64,000 nucleotides of DNA. Source: UBA7803 sp036381275. GTDB lineage: Bacteria > Pseudomonadota > Gammaproteobacteria > Pseudomonadales > Azotimanducaceae. The notes under the pieces were generated by a model. That model had not been told where the DNA came from, ran no database searches, and was given only the letters and a program-made list of their open reading frames with translations. Shown here piece by piece: positions 27,824 through 37,100 of the stretch. Numbering within the stretch: the stretch's first letter is position 1; every line of letters begins with the position of its first letter. The translations under genes and the position numbers were made by a program. The stretch is from contig DASVDC010000008.1 in NCBI GenBank assembly GCA_036381275.1, forward strand, positions 5,613 through 69,612, given 5' to 3'.

Positions 27824-29281
27824 CTAGGCCTTCCGCCGACGGATGAGATCGGCGGCGGCCCGGGCGGCGGATGAAACGGCGTCCTCGACATCGCTCCGAG
27901 TGGTACGGTGGTTCGTGATCGCCGCGCGCAGCACCACGCTTCCGTCGATCCGCGTCGTCGAGAACACGGCGTCGCCTGCGAGCTGCAGAAGCTGCGCAAC
28001 ACGGGTGTTGAGCCGGTCCTGAGCCTCCGGTTCCCAGTCGGACGGGGCCGCGCTGAAGCAGCATACGTTGAGTCTGACCGGGTGGGCCAGCCGGAGGCCC
28101 GGGTCGGCGTCGACACAGGACGCCATGTGCGCGGCGAGCTCACAGTTCCGGGTGATGGCTCGGGAAAACGCCTCCGCCCCGTGGGCGCGCAGCGCGGCCC
28201 ACACCTTGAGCGCGCGAAATCCGCGGGAAAGATCGACGCCGTAGTCGCAGAACCACGGCTCGCCTCCGCCCAGACCTTCGCTCTGGGGCGTCAAGTAATC
28301 GGGCCTCGCGGCGAAGGCCGCGCGATGGGCCGCTTCGTCCCGGATCAGCACCGCGCCGCAGTCGTATTGCACGTACATCCACTTGTGGAAGTCGAAGGCC
28401 AGCGAATCGGCCCGCTCGATTCCGCGGGTGAATTCGTTCCACGGCGCGCGGGCCAGGCGCGCCCACGCACCGAAAGCGCCATCCACGTGGAACCAGAGCC
28501 GGTGCTCGCCGCAGAAGTCGGCGATGGCGTTCAGGTCGTCGAATTCGCCGAGGTCGACGGATCCGGCCGTGCCCACGACGCAGAATGGCCGCAGGCCCTG
28601 CCCGCGATCCCGGGCCACCATGGCCTCGAGCCGGTCCATGTCCATGGCGCCGTCGCGGCCGCGAGGTACCCGCCGCAGCGAGTCGCTGCCGAGCCCCAGC
28701 AGCTCCAGCGCCTTTGCCGCCGCGTTGTGTACGCCTTCGGCTCCGTAGGCGACCAGCCTCGGCAGGTCCCGAATGCCCTCGGCGCGGCTCTTCGCGCCCA
28801 ACGCACGGGTGCGCGCGGCCGCCAATGCGATGACCGTCGCCTGAGACGTGCCCGTCACCAGTACCCCGCTGGCCCCGTCGGGAAAACCGAAGCAGCGCCG
28901 ACACCAATCGATGACCTCCCGCTCGACGTAGATGGCGCCGTGATCACGGCCGCCGCAGTTGCTGTTCATCGTGGATGCGACGAGCTCCGCCAGCAGGGCG
29001 ACCGGCAGGCCCGTCCCGTGCACCCAACCGAAGAACCGCGGATGGATGTTGCCGGTGGCGTAGGGGAGGATGTTCTCGATCAACTCGTCGACGAGGACGT
29101 CGGTGCCGCGGCCACCGGGGGCGTCCCCGAGCGTGAATCGACGGTCAGCCTCGTTGACCGGTTGCCAGGGGTGCTCCCGCACGCGGGCGAGGTGGTCGAT
29201 GCAGGCGTCCAGCAGGCGGTGGGCCTGTGAGCGGAAATCTTCCCAGTCATCCGGGTCGAGGAGCGATCTCTCGGCAGTCAT
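27824..29281 (-). CDS. PLP-dependent group II decarboxylase (aromatic/acidic amino acid type)
   Basis: 485 residues of the DDC/GAD family, which decarboxylate L-amino acids to amines. PLP is bound by Lys300 in FDFHKWMYV; HVDGAFGAWA (265-274) supplies the PLP-ring Asp, and VLVTGTSQATVIAL (140-152) the phosphate site. IHPRFFGWVHG near 80-90 is the substrate-side motif. The substrate (Glu, Asp, Tyr, Trp, DOPA) cannot be decided. The ATG overlaps the stop of the upstream PLP gene (ATGA), so the two are coupled and probably act in one pathway. Confidence 0.9.
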   Translation of the reverse strand: MTAERSLLDPDDWEDFRSQAHRLLDACIDHLARVREHPWQPVNEADRRFTLGDAPGGRGTDVLVDELIENILPYATGNIHPRFFGWVHGTGLPVALLAELVASTMNSNCGGRDHGAIYVEREVIDWCRRCFGFPDGASGVLVTGTSQATVIALAAARTRALGAKSRAEGIRDLPRLVAYGAEGVHNAAAKALELLGLGSDSLRRVPRGRDGAMDMDRLEAMVARDRGQGLRPFCVVGTAGSVDLGEFDDLNAIADFCGEHRLWFHVDGAFGAWARLARAPWNEFTRGIERADSLAFDFHKWMYVQYDCGAVLIRDEAAHRAAFAARPDYLTPQSEGLGGGEPWFCDYGVDLSRGFRALKVWAALRAHGAEAFSRAITRNCELAAHMASCVDADPGLRLAHPVRLNVCCFSAAPSDWEPEAQDRLNTRVAQLLQLAGDAVFSTTRIDGSVVLRAAITNHRTTRSDVEDAVSSAARAAADLIRRRKA

Positions 29282-31422
29282 CGCGGCTTCATCGCATCCG
29301 GGTTCGAGGCAACACGCCACCAGTACGAAGCGAGCAGCTCGACCTTGGCGATCGCGCGCGTGGCGTCGGCGATCTCCGATTCGAGCGCCGCTTCCCTCGC
29401 GATCTCCGTGTCGGCCTGCCCCACGATCGTGAAGAACCGAGCCCCGAGGACCAGACGGAGTACGGTCGTCGGTGTTTCCGCGGAGCCGAGGGTCACAGGC
29501 TGGCCGATGTGCACGGGCTGGCGGGCCAATGCTTCTTCGACCGCGGAAATCGGTTGGAGCAAGGAAGCAACGTCCTTGTTCAGAAGCTCGAAGAGATGTC
29601 TGCATTCGGCTTCATTCAATGGGCTGAGCTCGCCCGAATCGCGCTTGCCGAGCACGGCGAACGACAGGATCGAATGTTGCGCGATCACCTTTGCCAGCTC
29701 GGTGGTCGGCGGCTCGACGAGCGTCAGCGGATGCAGATATCGGCTCGCCGACATCTTCGCCAGCAACGCATCACGGAAGCGGGAAGCGATCTCGAGGCGG
29801 AAATCCTCGGGCAGCTCCAGAAACAGGCTGGCCTCGATCAGCGCCGGCAGCCAGCGGAACAACGGCCCATAGCTCCGGTGGCACGCGGAGGGCGCGGGCG
29901 GTGGACGCCAGTCGGCCAGCCAATCGGCCAGCGCGGCGACGGCCGGCGAGCGCTTCAGCGCGTCGGCGATGGCCGGTGCGCGGGATCGCATCGAAGCCGG
30001 CAGCAGCAGCGCGCCCGAGAAAGGTGGGCCGGTGAGGAACTTCGAGCCGGTGACCTGAACCATGCAGCCCTTGCGAACGAGCTCGCCGAGGATCTGGAAG
30101 TTCGCCCGCAACTGGCATGCGTCCACCACGACGTCGATGCTCTCGCCGCGCTCGGCTACGAGCTCCGTCACCGCTTCGAAATCGGGCGCGTAGAGATCCG
30201 TCTTCGAAGACATCAGGACATGGACCAGGAGGTGATGACCTTCCGCGAGGCAGGCACGACACGTCTCGAGGAAGCGCCTGTTCACGGCAGCGGCAGGCAA
30301 CGGCCGGCCTCGCGGATCGCGTATGGGTATCTCCCGAACGGCGATGCGGGCGTCCGGCCAGACCGCGGTGCCTTTCGAGATTCGCACGCCGGCCGCGTCG
30401 GTATCGTTGGACCAGCGTCCGCTCGCGGCCGCACGGACGCCCGTTCCGGATTCGTCGGGAGCGATCAGCACGTTGACCAGTGGCTTTCCGCCGGCACCGG
30501 CCAGTCCGACCAGCACGGCGAGCAGTTCGGAATCCGTGCCGGACGGCGTGATCGCGACGTCGCTCTCGCTTCCGTTCAGCCCGAAGAGACCGAGGATTCT
30601 CTGTCCGATGGCCTCGGCCAGGCGGGAGCGCGCGTCCTGCTCGGACAGGCTTCCGTCGCTGACCGCCGCCAGCAGATCGCGGCGAAGCAGGTCGCACAGG
30701 GAGAAACCGTAATCCGTGATGGCGGATGCGGTGGACGAGGAAAAATGCACGGCTTCGGGCCGCGGTCGCGGCGGAACGCCGTAGCGGTTGGATCCGGTGC
30801 GGCGGTCGATGAGCAGCCGGCTGTCACCGCCGCTGGCCAGAATGTGCTCCATCGGGTAGCACAGTTCCGTGGGCTCACCAACGAAATCTGGCTCCCCGGG
30901 CCGGTAGTCCACGCCGACGAGGCGGGCGAGCCAGCGCAGTACGTCGTCGTCGATCCGGTCCGGAATCCCGTTCAGAAGCGCGGCCCGCACGGCTGGATCC
31001 GTGACGGCCAGCAGGCGCTCTCGTGACGGGTCGTCCAGTGCGTCGATCAGCGCCCGGCCGTAGCGAGCGAGACGCGACAGTCGGAGCTTCTCACCGGAGG
31101 ATTCCCGTGCATGGTGTGCCTCGAGCCCCCAGCGGGCGGCGGCCGACAACGCGGCAGGATCGAAGATCAGCGTCGACGAGAGCTGAATCAGCCCGGGTGC
31201 CCGGAGCATGAACGGCGCATCCTGGAAACTTCCCAGCGCGTAGTGAGCCCCTCCGGACGTGAGGATCGCGTCCATCGCCGGATCGTTCTCGAGGCTTCTG
31301 CGAAGGAGAGGATGCGGTACCAGCGTATCTCGAGCCGCCGCGCCGAAATGACGGGCATCCGACGCGATCCCGATTGCTGCGCAGAGGTTGCGATAGAACG
31401 GCAGGATTTTCTGCGGGTTCAT
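29278..31422 (-). CDS. PLP fold-type-I enzyme with unknown 210-residue N-terminal domain
   Basis: 714 residues. Residues about 225-700 form an aminotransferase-class-V-like domain: TPSGTDSELLAVL (292-304) at the phosphate-binding site, VVVDACQ with Asp434, and the PLP lysine Lys461 in VTGSKFLTGPPFSGAL. Residues 1-210 have no family I recognise and are largely helical (RHFGAAARDTLVPHPLLRRSL). The reaction could be desulfuration, transamination or C-C cleavage. The gene sits 12 bases after the ligase-like gene and overlaps the decarboxylase. Confidence 0.78.
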   Translation of the reverse strand: MNPQKILPFYRNLCAAIGIASDARHFGAAARDTLVPHPLLRRSLENDPAMDAILTSGGAHYALGSFQDAPFMLRAPGLIQLSSTLIFDPAALSAAARWGLEAHHARESSGEKLRLSRLARYGRALIDALDDPSRERLLAVTDPAVRAALLNGIPDRIDDDVLRWLARLVGVDYRPGEPDFVGEPTELCYPMEHILASGGDSRLLIDRRTGSNRYGVPPRPRPEAVHFSSSTASAITDYGFSLCDLLRRDLLAAVSDGSLSEQDARSRLAEAIGQRILGLFGLNGSESDVAITPSGTDSELLAVLVGLAGAGGKPLVNVLIAPDESGTGVRAAASGRWSNDTDAAGVRISKGTAVWPDARIAVREIPIRDPRGRPLPAAAVNRRFLETCRACLAEGHHLLVHVLMSSKTDLYAPDFEAVTELVAERGESIDVVVDACQLRANFQILGELVRKGCMVQVTGSKFLTGPPFSGALLLPASMRSRAPAIADALKRSPAVAALADWLADWRPPPAPSACHRSYGPLFRWLPALIEASLFLELPEDFRLEIASRFRDALLAKMSASRYLHPLTLVEPPTTELAKVIAQHSILSFAVLGKRDSGELSPLNEAECRHLFELLNKDVASLLQPISAVEEALARQPVHIGQPVTLGSAETPTTVLRLVLGARFFTIVGQADTEIAREAALESEIADATRAIAKVELLASYWWRVASNPDAMKPR

Positions 31423-31434
31423 GGCTGCCGCCGG

Positions 31435-32922
31435 TCATTTCCGTGCGGGTGCCCGTGGAGGGTACCGCCGAGGGTTGATCGGGATGTCGGACAGCTCGGG
31501 CAGGAGGCCGTTCAGCAGCTCGCGCAGGTGCCCGCTGGTACAGCGCACTTCGTCGGGGACGCCCATGAAGGCGCGTACGATCTCGCGACTGTTGAACGCG
31601 ATGACCGTGTCGAAGCTGACGTCGGACTCGGTGACTACTCCGGACTGCCAGGCTCCCATCCGGTGCTCGACGAAATACAGGTCCCACGGGCTGGCTCTGC
31701 CGATGGTGCTTTCGAAATCGCTGACGGCGACGTAATGGTCGAAAGCCGGCCGTACGTGCTTCAGCCTGGTCGGGTCGATGCGGGCCGCGTGCTTGTAAAC
31801 GGCGGTCATCGTTTCGGCACTGGCCGGACCCTCGAGTCCGTGCCGTTTGTGCAGATGCTCGAAGAGGTTCGAGCGGGTGAGCTCGAGGAGGTTGCTGCGG
31901 ATGTGCAGATAGCGATGTTGCCCGAGTTGGTGGTGATAGGCGCAGGCCACCTTCGGCTTGTGCTGAATGATGGCGTTGCACGAGATGGCCGCCCTCACGG
32001 TCCCGTTCACGACGAATCGGTCGGAGTAGTCGACCAGGAAATGATCGAGGCGGAGCCGCTTCGCCACGTCGCTCGCGACTCTGGCTTCCAGGTGATCTTC
32101 GGGCCGCCCGACGTAAGTGAAGAACTTCAGCTTCCGCCACAGACCGCGGCTGGCCGCCAGGGTCGTGCGGCTGTCGAGCCCAGCGGTAAGCGACAGCACC
32201 AGATTATGACGCGCAGCCAGAGCTCTGATCGTGGTGGCGGCCCGATCGAACGCCAGCGCCCAGGCGTCTTCGATTCCCGTCTCGGGAACCCTGGCAGCGG
32301 GGAAGAACCGATGCAGTTTGCCGTCGGCAATCGCCAGCTCGCAGTTGGGAGGGAGGCGGAACACGGACTCGAACGGGGTGTCGATTCCGGGATGGCCCCA
32401 GCGGAGCGGGCGCCTGCGCCGGACGGCCGTTCCGGTGGCCGCTCGGGCGACCAGCTCGGCATGGGACCCGGCAACGACGCCCCGATCGGTGGCTGCGTAA
32501 AACACCGAGCGTAGTCCTATCGCGTCCGTCTGGATCCTGAAGTCGCTTCCACGGCCGTGGATGACCACGAAGCGGCCGACGAGCTTGTCGATTTCCGGTT
32601 GCCGGGTGGCCCGATGCTTCGCCAGATGATCGGCGACGCCCTGCAGATCGAGATCGGAGCGGTCCGGATGAACGGCCTCACCGATCAGCGCCAGGGCTTC
32701 TTCGCCTTGCCTCGCGATGGCGAAGCGCGTCGCCGGATGCACGGAGAGCGGCAGCGGGAACCCGGTGCTCCGAAAATGCTCCGCGGCCGGGCCGGCCGCC
32801 GCGCCGACCAGGAAGCCCAGCACGTATCGCAGATCTCCGGTCGGCTCCCGGCCGTGGGTAACTGCGGCAGTTGGGCGTGTCGACGAGTTGAACAGCGCGG
32901 AGAGGCGGGAGCGAAGCGTCAT
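31435..32922 (-). CDS. Asparagine-synthetase-like amide ligase lacking the glutaminase cysteine
   Basis: 495 residues. The C-terminal adenylating domain carries the PP-loop SLTAGLDSR at 244-252, followed by KLKFFTYVG and HFLVDYSD as in AsnB. Residues about 30-165 keep the shape of the N-terminal amidotransferase domain (VGRFVVIH, TDAIGLRSVFYA, GSHAELVARA), but there is no Cys2 and the frame starts MTLRSR, so ammonia from glutamine is not expected. Enzymes with that loss (beta-lactam synthetase, lasso cyclase) join a carboxylate to an amine. Relatives in O-antigen clusters amidate uronic acids (WbpS type). Here the amine may come from the decarboxylase next door; that is inference. Confidence 0.8.
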   Translation of the reverse strand: MTLRSRLSALFNSSTRPTAAVTHGREPTGDLRYVLGFLVGAAAGPAAEHFRSTGFPLPLSVHPATRFAIARQGEEALALIGEAVHPDRSDLDLQGVADHLAKHRATRQPEIDKLVGRFVVIHGRGSDFRIQTDAIGLRSVFYAATDRGVVAGSHAELVARAATGTAVRRRRPLRWGHPGIDTPFESVFRLPPNCELAIADGKLHRFFPAARVPETGIEDAWALAFDRAATTIRALAARHNLVLSLTAGLDSRTTLAASRGLWRKLKFFTYVGRPEDHLEARVASDVAKRLRLDHFLVDYSDRFVVNGTVRAAISCNAIIQHKPKVACAYHHQLGQHRYLHIRSNLLELTRSNLFEHLHKRHGLEGPASAETMTAVYKHAARIDPTRLKHVRPAFDHYVAVSDFESTIGRASPWDLYFVEHRMGAWQSGVVTESDVSFDTVIAFNSREIVRAFMGVPDEVRCTSGHLRELLNGLLPELSDIPINPRRYPPRAPARK

Positions 32923-32949
32923 GGGCGGAGTGGGCGCCGCATGCGCGGA

Positions 32950-33633
32950 CTAGGCCCCCACGGCTTTCTGAGCGATTCCCCAACCGAAACGGCGCTCTTC
33001 GTGCCGGTTCTCGTAGCCTCTCGCCGGGACGAGGATTTCCCAGACTTCGCGCACTTGCCTCGCGTTCTTCTCCTCGTCGGAGTATCCCGCATAGCGTTGC
33101 ATGTTCTTTCGCGCCGCGGGCGATTTCGCGATGGACCAGTCGAGATCGTCGAAGATGACCCATCCGCCCGGCTTCAGCAGCAGGTCCACGAGCAGAAAGG
33201 CGAAGCCCGTGCCGTCCCAGGTATGGGCGCCGTCGATGTAGCAGAAATCGAACGATGGGCGGGGCGAGCGGGCGAGCAGTCTCCTCAGTTCCCAGGTGAA
33301 GGAACGGTGCGCATAAACGGGCGTCACCCGGTGGCCGAGCCGAAGCGTCGAGATCACGTCTTCGATGGACGGCTTCCGGTTGCGGGCGGATTCGAGATCC
33401 ATCGTCGTCACGTGCCCGCGGCCCCGCTCCTCGAGAATGGCCGCCATGAAGGCCGTGCTCTTGCCGTGGAAGAAGCCGAGCTCGAGCAGGTCCTCGAGAT
33501 CGTGGCTTCGTATGAACTCGCGCAGAAATCGCGCCCGCTCGAGATTCATGTACTTCAACCGGCCGAAGTGACGATCGACGTCGTCGATGCTGGCGCACGG
33601 TTGATCCGACTTGATGGCGGACGAATGCTCCAT
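32950..33633 (-). CDS. Class I SAM-dependent methyltransferase (Methyltransf_24 type)
   Basis: 227 residues. LLELGFFHGKSTAFMAAIL is motif I, VTTMDLES the acidic ribose contact, and FCYIDGAHTWDGTGFAFLLVDLLLKPGGWVIFDD (split by FLLVD) the motifs III-V found in macrocin- and sugar-O-methyltransferase-like proteins. It stands 27 bases upstream of the ligase-like gene and 4 bases downstream of another methyltransferase gene. Confidence 0.84.
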   Translation of the reverse strand: MEHSSAIKSDQPCASIDDVDRHFGRLKYMNLERARFLREFIRSHDLEDLLELGFFHGKSTAFMAAILEERGRGHVTTMDLESARNRKPSIEDVISTLRLGHRVTPVYAHRSFTWELRRLLARSPRPSFDFCYIDGAHTWDGTGFAFLLVDLLLKPGGWVIFDDLDWSIAKSPAARKNMQRYAGYSDEEKNARQVREVWEILVPARGYENRHEERRFGWGIAQKAVGA

Positions 33634-33637
33634 TGGC

Positions 33638-34189
33638 TCAGGTTCTGTATACGTTGATGAGTCGCTTCACGTTGTTGAGCTCGCAGGCGATGTACGAGAA
33701 GTCGGGTTCACGACCGAACCAGCTTCGCATTTTCCGCTCATCGACCGGATCGTGCACATGCCATTTGCAGCTTCCGCGTTTCCATTTATACGGCACGGAG
33801 ACCACGGCAACGTCGGCGACCCGAAGCAGCTTCCTGGCGAACGAGGCGGCGTCGGGAACGTGCTCCAGAACCTGGAAGCAGGTCACCATGTCGAACCGGG
33901 ACTCCGGCTCGTACTGGAGGAAGTCGCAGGTGAGGGACTCTACGCCTTCCGCGACGTAGGGCCTGCGAAGATCGACGGAGACGAGGCGCTTGGCCGCAGC
34001 CCGGTGCCATTCCAACGTGGGCGTCGCATTCGAACCGACGTCGAGGACGGAAATCGGTTCGCCGTACTCGAGCTCGCAGATCTGCCGGGCGGCAAACAGG
34101 TAGATCGAATCCTTCCGGCGCTGCCAGTAGTTGCCGCGCTTGGTCTTTTCACGGATTCTGGCGAGGTGCTTCTTCAGGTTCGCGACCAT
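33638..34189 (-). CDS. Class I SAM-dependent methyltransferase (Methyltransf_11 type)
   Basis: 183 residues. Motif I is VLDVGSNATPTLEW, followed by LVSVDLR and FDMVTCFQVLEHVPD (motif II with the usual His). The start is the ATG after AGGAGG, two bases past the stop of the giant GT gene; a longer frame would run back into that gene. The first residues (MVANLKKHLARIREKTKRGNY) are basic and helical. Acceptor unknown; probably a sugar or a lipid-linked intermediate. Confidence 0.84.
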   Translation of the reverse strand: MVANLKKHLARIREKTKRGNYWQRRKDSIYLFAARQICELEYGEPISVLDVGSNATPTLEWHRAAAKRLVSVDLRRPYVAEGVESLTCDFLQYEPESRFDMVTCFQVLEHVPDAASFARKLLRVADVAVVSVPYKWKRGSCKWHVHDPVDERKMRSWFGREPDFSYIACELNNVKRLINVYRT

Positions 34190-34191
34190 CG

Positions 34192-37100
34192 CTATTGGCC
34201 TCCTGTTGCGGAAAGCTCCCGAGCCTCGGCGATCGTTGCCCTCTGCCTGTCCGCCGCCTCGAGCAACGCCCCGAGGCGGTCGGGGAATGCGGACAAGCCG
34301 CAGTTCTTCAGCACGAAGGATCGGCCGGCCTCGGCACGTTCGAGGTACCTGTCCTTCGAGCGCCACAAGTCAGCCACCACGCCCGGAACCTCTGAAGGCC
34401 TGGCGTAGGTGGCGGCATCGCCGAAGGTTTCCCGGAATTGGGGCGGCAGGATCGCCGGAATCCCGAGCGCCATGGCTTCCATGACCGCGCGCCCGAACTC
34501 CTCGATGTACTGCTCGTGCGGGTAGTGGAGGAATATGTCGAGGTCCCCGAGGAACTCCTGCGCTGACATTTCGTCCCACGGCACGATCGTCCAGTTGCGC
34601 GGACGTTCCCCGAGGAGTCCAACAGCACGCTCTGCGCCGCCGAGGAATCGCACGTCCCATTCCTGACCGACGCCGTACGCCGCGCGCAACGCGCAGGGGT
34701 CGGAAGGCCATTTCGTGTACGAATCGCGTCCGTGCCGCCCGACCACCGGCCTGCGCCGCTCGGCGCCGCGCCAGCGGATGCGTCGCGCGCACCAGGAATC
34801 GACGTCGATCATCGGGTACCAGGGGTCCGGATACGGAGCCGGGTAACGGCCATCCTGTTCCATCAGCCGCTTGACCCAGTTGGAGATCGGGATCCAGACG
34901 CCCTCGGTGCCGAAGATGGTCCGGAGGTGCGACCGGACACGCAGCGGATCGTACTGTTGATCCTCTCCGGTGACGAGCCGGCTCGCGTACTGGTTGACGA
35001 TGATCGCCAGATGCTTCGTGCTGATGTCGGGCATCGGCTCGATCCGGTACTGCAGGATCGGCGGGTAGCCGACGAGCACGAGCTCCGTTTCGACCTCGTC
35101 ACCCGGACCGAGAATATCGATCTCGAAGTCCATGCAGGCTTCGTAGAGCCGCGGTTGCAGCGGCGCATTCGCCGAGAGATCGAACCGATTCCAGTGAAAG
35201 ATCGCCGTTCGTTTGCCGGCCTTGCAGGCGGCGACGATGTAGTTCAGCGTCGATACGAATGCCCCGCCGGGCATCGCGAGATCGGAGATCACGACGAGGT
35301 CGTACTTACGGTTCGCCTGCTTTCCGAGCAGCCTGTTGCTCGGCGGAACCGGAAACCGGCGGCGCGAGGCGCCCGGATCGAATGGCAACTCGTCGCCGTC
35401 ACCGGTGAGCTGCGAGTGCCAGTATTGGTAGGCGTGCCGGTAGTTGCGTCGCAGCCCGTGGTAGAGACTCCTGAGGTGCGTTGCCTTCGACCGGGTCAGC
35501 GAGCTGTCGTGGGCCAGCGAGAGAGCCAGAAGCTGATGCCGTGGCAGCTTCAGGACGCTCTCGGCGCCGAATACGCGCTTCAGTCTCGCGAAGAACTCCG
35601 CATCGCCGCTGACCCGTACCTCGTCCCATACGCCGATGACGTCGAGCAATTCCCGCCTGAACAGGAGGGACGAGAAGTTCAGATCGACCAGGCTGCCCCG
35701 GGGTATCCATGGCCCGATGACCTCGAGCTGCTCGCTCACCCGAACCCAATGCGACTTGCTTGCGACGAGGTTGTGACTCGATTCGAGAGCCGCCACCTGC
35801 AGCTCGATCCTCTGCGGATGGGACCAGTCGTCGCTGTCGTGCACGGTGATCAGGTCGCCCGAGGCATGCCGCGCGCCCGTGTTGCGGGCCGCATAGGCAC
35901 CGCGGTTCTCCGTCATCCGCACCAGCTTCACGCGCGGGTCGGTTCGAGCGATTTCCTCGACCACCTCCCGCGAGTTGTCGGTGCTGCAATCGTCGACGAC
36001 GACGACCTCCAGATTGCGCCAGGTCTGGTTCAGAAGGCTCGCGATCACCCATCCGATCATCTCGCCGGCGTTGTAGGCCGGGATGATCACCGAGACTTTC
36101 AGGTGCTGATCACGGTGGCGTGGTCGTGCGGTCGCGGTGATGTTCGACAGATGCAGCGGATCGTGCGGCCTGATCTTCTGAAGGGGCGCGAGCCCGGCGG
36201 AAACGTAGAGCTCGTTGATCAGGCGGAGCTGAGCCGCGTCCGCCTGGGCGGCCGATGCGCCGCGCTGCAGCGCAAGGTGTCGCGCAACGGTGGACCTGAG
36301 GAGGCGGAAGTCGATCTCGAGCCGCTTGCGCCTGTGCTTGCGGACCTGCTTCTTCAGGAGCGCATCGGCCGCGTCGAAGCGCTGCAGTTTGATGAGGCAC
36401 TGGGCTTCCGCGAGCGCAATGTCCGCCCGATCGTTGCCGCCCGAGCGCTTCGCGAGCTCGAGGTCGTCCAACGCTCGCCCGTAGTCGCCCTCGACGTAGA
36501 ACCACTGGGCGAGATACCACGCCGCATTGCGGCGCTCTCGCGCCGAGGTGCTCGCGTCGCTCTCGAGCTTCTCCAGCGCGGGAACCGCATAACGGGCGAA
36601 GCCGCCCCAGAGCTTCGTTTGCAGCTTGTCGGCCGAGAACCGCCAAGGCAGCTCGCCGGAATCATCCGGCGTCGAAGCGGCCGGCGTCGCTGCCGACGGC
36701 GCTCGCTCGATGGCGACGGGCCGGATCGGGCTTTCGAGCGGCTGGCGCTGACCGCCCTCTGCCGGTCGGGCGTCGATCCTGAGGACGCAGAATCGTTCGT
36801 CCTCACGAGCGACTCTCAAGGTGATGTCGCCGGATCCTCCTTCCACGAGCCGAACGGACCGGCCTGGACTCAACGTCAGCCTGCGAAGCGCCAGATTGCG
36901 GAGCCGCTCGAGTTGATCGACCGTGCGTCCATTCGATTCCGTGGGCTCGGGCCGTAGCGTCTGCACCGTGATCGTTACGTTCCGCCCGGCCTCCGCGCAG
37001 ATCGCCGACATCCAGACGTCCGCACCCTCGGCGCATCGAATCCGAACGGTCTGCGGCTCCCGCGTGAGCGGAATCCACGTGCCGCCCGCCTGCGTGACGG

